From the NCBI GenBank assembly GCA_012510935.1, contig JAAZHB010000086.1, positions 1 through 10,037 of the forward strand: 10,037 nt of DNA, in the 5' to 3' direction. This DNA comes from Clostridiales bacterium. GTDB taxonomy: Bacteria; Bacillota_A; Clostridia; Peptostreptococcales; Anaerovoracaceae. The notes under the pieces are model-generated. The model was not told where the DNA came from and did not search any database. It was given only the letters and a program-made list of their open reading frames with translations. Positions 6,897-10,037 of this stretch are shown in pieces. Within the stretch, counting starts at the first letter, position 1, and every line of letters starts with the position of its first letter. Both the position numbers and the translations under genes were made by a program.

Positions 6897-7037
6897 TTAG
6901 TCTACCATGCACATCTTGAAAATGTTTATGACAGCCTCTTCTTTCAATGGCTTAAATGCATATTGCAACTCGCCAAGTTTTACCGCTTTAGCCGCCATTG
7001 CGAAGGGATCTGAGAGCGATGTCAAATGTCTATCCAT
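6897..7037 (-). CDS. Small unrecognised ORF (46 residues) after MerR
   Basis: I do not recognise this product. The frame reads MDRHLTSLSDPF, then AMAAKAVKLGELQYAF, and ends MCMVD; it is open a further 7 codons upstream to a TGA. It looks like real coding sequence: mixed charge, an amphipathic Ala/Lys-rich helix (about 12-22), and a stop 3 bases before a terminator hairpin. It lacks a good ribosome site, and the MerR frame stays open for 21 more codons past its own stop (7093), ending in the TAG that overlaps this ATG. It may be a translationally coupled small protein, or the 3' remnant of a larger frameshifted gene. A plus-strand frame of similar size (6907-7089) covers the same bases but has no ribosome site or terminator. 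Confidence 0.4.
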   Translation of the reverse strand: MDRHLTSLSDPFAMAAKAVKLGELQYAFKPLKEEAVINIFKMCMVD

Positions 7038-7092
7038 CGAACAAATCCCAAACAAATATCAAGCTGGTAAAAAGGTGCTTGTAAAGTAGTTC

Positions 7093-7530
7093 TTACTTAT
7101 GTGCATTCTCAAATGCCAGTCTTATTTCGTCCGGCATATTATCAGATGGGAGTTCTTTTAGGTTGTCTTCACTTCCATCTTTGAGTGCAGTTTCATAATA
7201 CCAGCACTTAAACTTTAGCATGTCCAGAACCTTATTCATCTTTTCAATTTCCAATTCAAGATGTTCTTTCTGATTTTCAAATAACTCTTTGCGCTTCGAA
7301 TAAGATGCTGCTCCCTCGCCGCACCAGTCCATAAAAATCTTTATATTCTTTATATCAAGCCCTGTCTTTTTAAGACATTCAATTATTCTCAAAGCTTCTA
7401 TTTCATTCTCGCTAAACTTTCTGATGCCCGATACTCTCTCAATATTAGGGAATAAGCCTTGCTTGTCATAATAGCGAAGTGTTGATATCGGCATATTGAA
7501 CATTTCAGATACTTGTCCGATTGTGTACAT
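7093..7530 (-). CDS. MerR-family transcriptional regulator
   Basis: A 145-residue dimeric activator/repressor. The N-terminal winged helix starts YTIGQVSEMFNMPISTLRYYD (2-22), with the wing at GLFPNIERVSGIRKFSE (25-41). The long dimerisation helix spans roughly 78-110, and a short C-terminal tail replaces any large effector domain. Cysteines are at 52, 70 and 109. They do not form the vicinal or loop pairs of metal sensors such as CueR, or the four-Cys cluster of SoxR, so a thiol, aldehyde or redox signal (as in NmlR/AdhR-type members) is possible but unproven. The start is fixed by a perfect AGGAGG 8 bases upstream. It is divergent from a flavodoxin-like gene whose promoter has the MerR architecture, so that gene is its likely target. 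Length is normal and the gene looks intact. Confidence 0.93.
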   Translation of the reverse strand: MYTIGQVSEMFNMPISTLRYYDKQGLFPNIERVSGIRKFSENEIEALRIIECLKKTGLDIKNIKIFMDWCGEGAASYSKRKELFENQKEHLELEIEKMNKVLDMLKFKCWYYETALKDGSEDNLKELPSDNMPDEIRLAFENAHK

Positions 7531-7603
7531 AATATAATCCTCCTAGCTTAATATATCAAAGTGAGGCGGCCTTTACTTCGATATAAAACTTTTTACAAAT
7601 GCC

Positions 7604-7634
7604 TTGACCTAAAGTTAGGTTTAGGTATTATCAT
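7604..7634 (+). promoter_or_regulatory. MerR-type promoter and operator (19-bp spacer with dyad)
   Basis: TTGACC (7604-7609) and TATCAT (7629-7634) are 19 bases apart, the overlong spacer diagnostic of MerR-activated promoters. Within it lies the 18-base dyad CCTAAA-GTTAGG-TTTAGG (7608-7625; 7-bp arms if the flanking A/T is counted). Position and layout match the soxS promoter dyad CCTCAAGTTAACTTGAGG recognised by SoxR. It reads toward the flavodoxin-like gene. An overlapping TATTAT at 7626-7631 gives a 16-base spacer and is a less likely -10. Confidence 0.85.
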
Positions 7635-7688
7635 TAGTCTAACATATGAGGCTAGTAACTTCAAGATTTAAAAAAGGAGTATTTCAAT

Positions 7689-8019
7689 ATGAATAAAAAT
7701 GTATTAATCATTTCATCTTCGCCAAGAAAAGGTGGCAATTCAGAGGAGCTTGTTGCTTCATTTGCAAAAGGAGCTGAAAGTTCAGGAAACAAAGTCGAAA
7801 CAGTATTTCTACGCGATAAAGAACTTAATTTTTGCAAAGGATGCTTTGGTTGCTTGCAACTTGGCCATTGCGTGATTTCTGACGACGCAGTTGATATAGT
7901 AGCAAAAATGCACGACGCTGATGTGCTGGTATTCGCAACACCAGTCTACTATTACAGCGTAACCGGTCAGCTCAAGACAATGCTTGACAGAGCAAACCCT
8001 CTGTTCAATACAGACTACG
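7689..8019 (+). pseudogene. Truncated flavodoxin-family NADPH-dependent FMN reductase-like gene
   Basis: Residues 1-110 belong to the flavodoxin-like fold that binds FMN and passes electrons from NAD(P)H. SSSPRKGGNSEEL (9-21) is the phosphate-binding loop. C49-x2-C52-x2-C55-x5-C61 matches the compact Cys spacing of iron-sulfur flavoproteins. ATPVYYYSVTGQLKTMLDR (83-101) is the second flavin-contacting region. Family members run to about 180 residues or more, but homology stops at NPLFNTDY (103-110). Beyond that the frame runs on for 42 codons (stop at 8147) through antisense recombinase DNA, giving a very hydrophobic tail. The promoter and a good AAGGAG site are intact, so a chimeric 152-residue product may still be made. 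It probably lacks activity because the last strands and helix of the fold are gone. The missing 3' half is not in the window. Confidence 0.85.
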
Positions 8020-8408
8020 GCTCTCCGCACTCTCCGCAAAATATCCTGTTTGTAAGAGCATGGTGGTTATTCATGCTGTTAAGCTGTGCCATTCTCCCTA
8101 ACTGTGCTGTTTTTTTGCTGTCATTTTTCCTGTGCCTGATGGAATAATTCCTTGGAGATAAGTGGGGGATACAGGTCATCACCCATGTACTTGGTATTCT
8201 GCAGAATTTTCCCTACTGCCCCATGCGTCCAGTTGGTTTTATTATTGGCATTGGGTACATTGTTTTCTTTCAGCTCTTTTGAGATGGCAAGTATGGATTT
8301 TCCATTCACATATTCGCTGTATATTTTCTTTACAGCAGCTGATTTTTCCTGTTCAATCTGAATTTTGCCATCCACCATTTTATAGCCAATGGGTAAGTGT
8401 GTTTGCAT
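8020..8408 (-). pseudogene. Second serine recombinase, frameshifted and 3'-truncated
   Basis: The first 95 codons (MQTHLPIGYKMVDGKIQIEQ onward) are a serine-recombinase 'Recombinase' domain without any resolvase catalytic domain: VKKIYSEYVNGKS, ISKELKENNVPNANNK, W-x-HGAVGKILQNTKYMGD. The frame then hits TGA at 8121-8123. Removing one A from the A5 run at 8124-8128 restores it as QENDSKKTAQLGRMAQLN and on to RIFCGECGEP, the start of the zinc ribbon. Homology ends there, at the flavodoxin junction. So there are two lesions: a 1-base homopolymer indel and loss of the whole 3' part. In related elements such catalytic-domain-free recombinase partners follow a full-length recombinase. Here the ATG is 6 bases after the stop of the preceding gene. 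Confidence 0.82.
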
Positions 8409-8411
8409 TTT

Positions 8412-8424
8412 GGTTCACCCCCTT
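8412..8424 (-). promoter_or_regulatory. Near-perfect Shine-Dalgarno overlapping the upstream recombinase stop
   Basis: AAGGGGGTGAACC on the minus strand matches the anti-16S complement AAGGAGGTGATCC at 11 of 13 positions and contains the TGA stop of the preceding recombinase gene. The ATG at 8408 follows 3 bases later. This fixes the start of the second recombinase and shows the two genes were translationally coupled. Confidence 0.75.
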
Positions 8425-9497
8425 GTAATTATTTCTGTAAGTTCAAGGCTGTTAATCAGTCGGAAGGTGATTTCTCCGTTTTTTCCGATTAGCACCTTGT
8501 CTACGGTATGGGTAAACAATTCCTCTTGATATTCCTCCATAATGACAGGGTTATATTTGATAATTTGCAGCAGCCTGTTTGTACCATCAATTTCTTTTTC
8601 ATATCCGTTATCATCAAGCAAGGCATTTCGCCGTTTCTTGTATTCTTCAATTTGGACATTCAGAGTATTTTGCTGTTCCATAAAAATAGCAGAGTCTATA
8701 TATCCCTTTTGCACAACTCTGCTTAGGATACGACTCTGCTCTGTTAATTCCGTTATTTTATTATTCAGCTCAAAAATCTGCACTTCCTGCTCTTGGCTGG
8801 TTCTGAGACTTTTTAGTGATTCCAAGAGGGGATAGAGGATTTCGCTGTAGTTGCTGACCAGCTTATTCCACATGGTAAGATAGGCATTCTTGATAATGCC
8901 CTCTCTCACTGCTTTCATTTTGCACTTTTTGATGTTCTCAATGTGAGTAATACAAGACCATTGTATTTTCTCGTAGGGTTTGCCGATATAAATTTTTTGC
9001 CTGCGAAATATTCCGCCGCATTCTTTGCAGATAATTTTGCTGCTGAATTCATAGCGATTTTGATATTTTCCGCTATCATCCACGCCCATCTGTATTCTGC
9101 GGTAGGCATAGATTTCTCGCACTCTTTCTGCCTGCTGCTGTGTGATAATTGCTGGTTGGTTTTCTTTGATAGAATACATTGGCAGTTCGCCATTATTTCG
9201 CTTTTTGGTAAAGGGAAGTACCTCTGTCGTATAGGTTTTCTGCATAAGCAGCTCACCCTCATAGATGGGATTTTGCAAAAGCTCCTTTACCACGCTGTCA
9301 TTCCATTTTTGTGCATTGCGGATGGTGGGAATGTTATCACGGTTTAATTCTTTTGCAATGGTGTAACTACCTTTTCCTGCGAGATATACCCTAAAGCACA
9401 AGGAATAGCTATACCCAATACCAACAAGAAAGGAAGTTAATTTGTAACATCGGTTGCTTTGACTACATACCCAAAATAGTCCAGAGTATCCTTGCAA
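8415..9497 (-). pseudogene. Large serine recombinase lacking its N-terminal catalytic domain
   Basis: The open frame runs 360 codons from a TTG at 9497, but recombinase homology begins only at about residue 35 (position ~9394) with VYLAGKGSYTIAKELNR. Then come the Recombinase domain (about 36-130; NAQKWNDSVVKELLQNPIYEG is typical) and the zinc ribbon (C157-x2-C160, C182, C192). A coiled-coil (about 225-295) and a beta-rich C-terminal end (TVDKVLIGKNGEITFRLIN) follow. Intact large serine recombinases begin with a catalytic domain of about 150 residues carrying the nucleophilic serine; there is no trace of it up to the neighbouring terminator at 9532-9558. Residues 1-34 are not family sequence and have no ribosome site. 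The protein, if made, could bind att-like DNA but not cut it. The natural stop is intact. Confidence 0.85.
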
Positions 9498-9519
9498 AAG
9501 GACGGTGATATTTTCTATA

Positions 9520-9558
9520 CTTTAAAAACAAACCCTGCTGATTTACTTTCAACAGGGT
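9520..9558 (-). terminator. Rho-independent terminator of the NifX-like unit
   Basis: Arms 9532-9541 and 9549-9558 pair over 10 positions with one G-T wobble (ACCCTG/CAGGGT outer part). On the minus strand they are followed by GTTTGTTTTTAAAG. The hairpin lies 43 bases past the stop at 9602 and insulates the recombinase remnant from the genes on the right. Confidence 0.88.
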
Positions 9559-9601
9559 AGTCTCTTTAATAATGCAATTATTTCCTTGTGTTCAATGCTA
9601 T

Positions 9602-9961
9602 CTATTCCACACACTCATCATGATGCTGATGTTCATGGCAAATGGAGCCAGTAGATTTAAGAGTTCCTTGCAGGTACGCTTCTACGGCAGTTTTCGCATC
9701 CCCTGAAGTTCCTACAACAACTTCAACGTTTCTTTCATTAAAAATCTCAACCGCACCTCCGCCCATGCCTCCGCTGATGATGACATTTACACCACGATCG
9801 GCAAGGAAATTGGGTAAAAAGCCAGGCTTGTGTCCGGGGTTGGCAATGGTTTCGCTTTTGACAATTTGACTTTTTTCGGCATCAAAAATCATAAACCCTT
9901 CGCAATGTCCAAAGTGCTCAGTCACCATTCCATTTTCACTTGCTACAGCAATTTTCATCAT
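9602..9961 (-). CDS. NifX/NifB-type dinitrogenase FeMo-cofactor-domain protein with His/Cys tail
   Basis: A 119-residue protein whose first 100 residues form the RNase H-like domain shared by NifX, NafY and the C-terminus of NifB (MKIAVASENGMVTEHFGHCEGFMIFD; VIISGGMGGGAVEIF at about 60-74). In nitrogen fixers this domain carries iron-sulfur or FeMo-co intermediates. In non-fixing anaerobes small stand-alone copies are common beside MinD/Mrp-type ATPases and are thought to handle metal clusters. His17, His19 and Cys20 in HFGHC and the tail CHEHQHHDEC (108-117) give a plausible metal site. Nothing else in the window suggests nitrogen fixation. The first of two ATGs is taken because GGAGG stands 9 bases before it. 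It lies 1 base after the stop of the upstream gene, so they are an operon. Confidence 0.9.
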   Translation of the reverse strand: MMKIAVASENGMVTEHFGHCEGFMIFDAEKSQIVKSETIANPGHKPGFLPNFLADRGVNVIISGGMGGGAVEIFNERNVEVVVGTSGDAKTAVEAYLQGTLKSTGSICHEHQHHDECVE

Positions 9962-9962
9962 T

Positions 9963-10037
9963 TTAGTTTTCCTCCATTTTTTCTAATATTTTTGCAACCG
10001 GCTCAAGCCAATTGCCATCGAAAAGCTCTATCATACC
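9963..10037 (-). CDS. 3' end of an upstream gene, cut by the window edge
   Basis: Only 24 codons and the stop are present (GMIELFDGNWLEPVAKILEK and a few more). The stop at 9963-9965 is one base from the ATG of the NifX-like gene, and that gene's GGAGG ribosome site lies within these last codons, a sign of translational coupling. An ATPase of the MinD/Mrp type, often found next to small NifX-like proteins, is a guess from context only; the 24 residues show no diagnostic motif. Confidence 0.6.
   Translation of the reverse strand, partial: GMIELFDGNWLEPVAKILEKMEEN

Larger units (their letters stand above)
8019..9394 (-). mobile_element. Remnant of a serine-recombinase mobile element
   Basis: About 1.4 kb that carries parts of two adjacent serine-recombinase genes, both on the minus strand and still joined at their original junction (8409-8414). 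The left edge falls inside the zinc-ribbon codons of the downstream gene. The right edge falls where the upstream gene should enter its catalytic domain. No terminal repeats, target duplication or attachment core is visible. Tandem recombinase genes of this kind occur in clostridial integrative elements and prophages. With both ends cut inside genes this is a deletion/rearrangement product and cannot move by itself. Confidence 0.75.

Noticed and set aside
6907..7089. Plus-strand 60-residue ORF opposite the small minus-strand ORF
   Set aside because: It has no ribosome site and no terminator, and it lies within a minus-strand transcription unit; the opposite frame ends exactly at a terminator.
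8943..9347. Plus-strand 134-residue ORF and similar long frames opposite the recombinase
   Set aside because: They are antisense shadows of the recombinase coding frame, without ribosome sites.
8019..9558. A functional integrative element or a small insertion sequence
   Set aside because: There is no catalytic resolvase domain, no terminal repeats or att core, and both recombinase genes are broken.
9602..9961. Evidence for nitrogen fixation
   Set aside because: Small stand-alone NifX-type domains are widespread in non-fixing anaerobes, and no nif structural gene is present.
1..10037. CRISPR array, tRNA or rRNA genes, toxin-antitoxin or phage-defence genes
   Set aside because: I found no regularly spaced repeats, no tRNA-like or rRNA-like sequence and no recognisable defence or toxin proteins on either strand.

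Overview
The window reads as chromosomal DNA from a low-GC, anaerobic Firmicute, most likely a Clostridia member in or near the Lachnospiraceae. The evidence is AT-rich sequence, AGGAGG-type Shine-Dalgarno sites, U-tailed hairpin terminators, a Cys-rich flavodoxin-family protein typical of strict anaerobes, and serine-recombinase mobile DNA of the clostridial type. Species is not resolvable. Almost every gene lies on the minus strand; the exception is a broken flavodoxin gene near 7.7 kb.

Minus-strand units, left to right: an Rrf2-family regulator (97-501) with a terminator beyond its stop; a long-chain acyl-CoA synthetase (761-2539) with a strong terminator; a two-gene signalling operon made of a REC-GGDEF(degenerate)-EAL-PAS-GGDEF protein (3116-5851) and a free-standing Hpt protein (2706-3050), driven by a good extended -10 promoter and closed by a hairpin; and a DUF2238/YjdF-like membrane protein (6034-6789). 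The Hpt protein is the natural phosphate donor or acceptor for the receiver domain, so the pair looks like the output end of a phosphorelay that sets cyclic-di-GMP levels.

From 6.86 to 8.0 kb there is a redox-regulation locus. A MerR-family regulator (7093-7530) is divergent from a flavodoxin/NADPH-dependent FMN reductase-like gene (from 7689). The intergenic region holds a clear MerR-type promoter with a 19-bp spacer and a central dyad, reading toward the flavodoxin gene. A 46-residue unrecognised ORF with its own terminator follows the MerR gene.

The flavodoxin gene is cut after about 110 codons. It is joined directly to the interior of a decayed serine-recombinase module (about 8019-9394, minus strand) that keeps two consecutive recombinase genes. 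The downstream one is frameshifted by one base in an A-run and cut inside its zinc ribbon. The upstream one lacks its whole resolvase catalytic domain. Neither side looks like a clean attachment site, so this is a rearrangement scar rather than a live element.

To the right (9602-10037) are a NifX/NifB-type FeMo-cofactor-domain protein with a His/Cys tail and the last 24 codons of an upstream co-transcribed gene. I found no rRNA, tRNA, CRISPR array or recognisable riboswitch. I see nothing I can defend as a wholly new system. The most interesting items are the two-GGDEF phosphorelay operon with its dyad-rich promoter, the textbook MerR switch now driving a chimeric gene, and the small ORF beside MerR.
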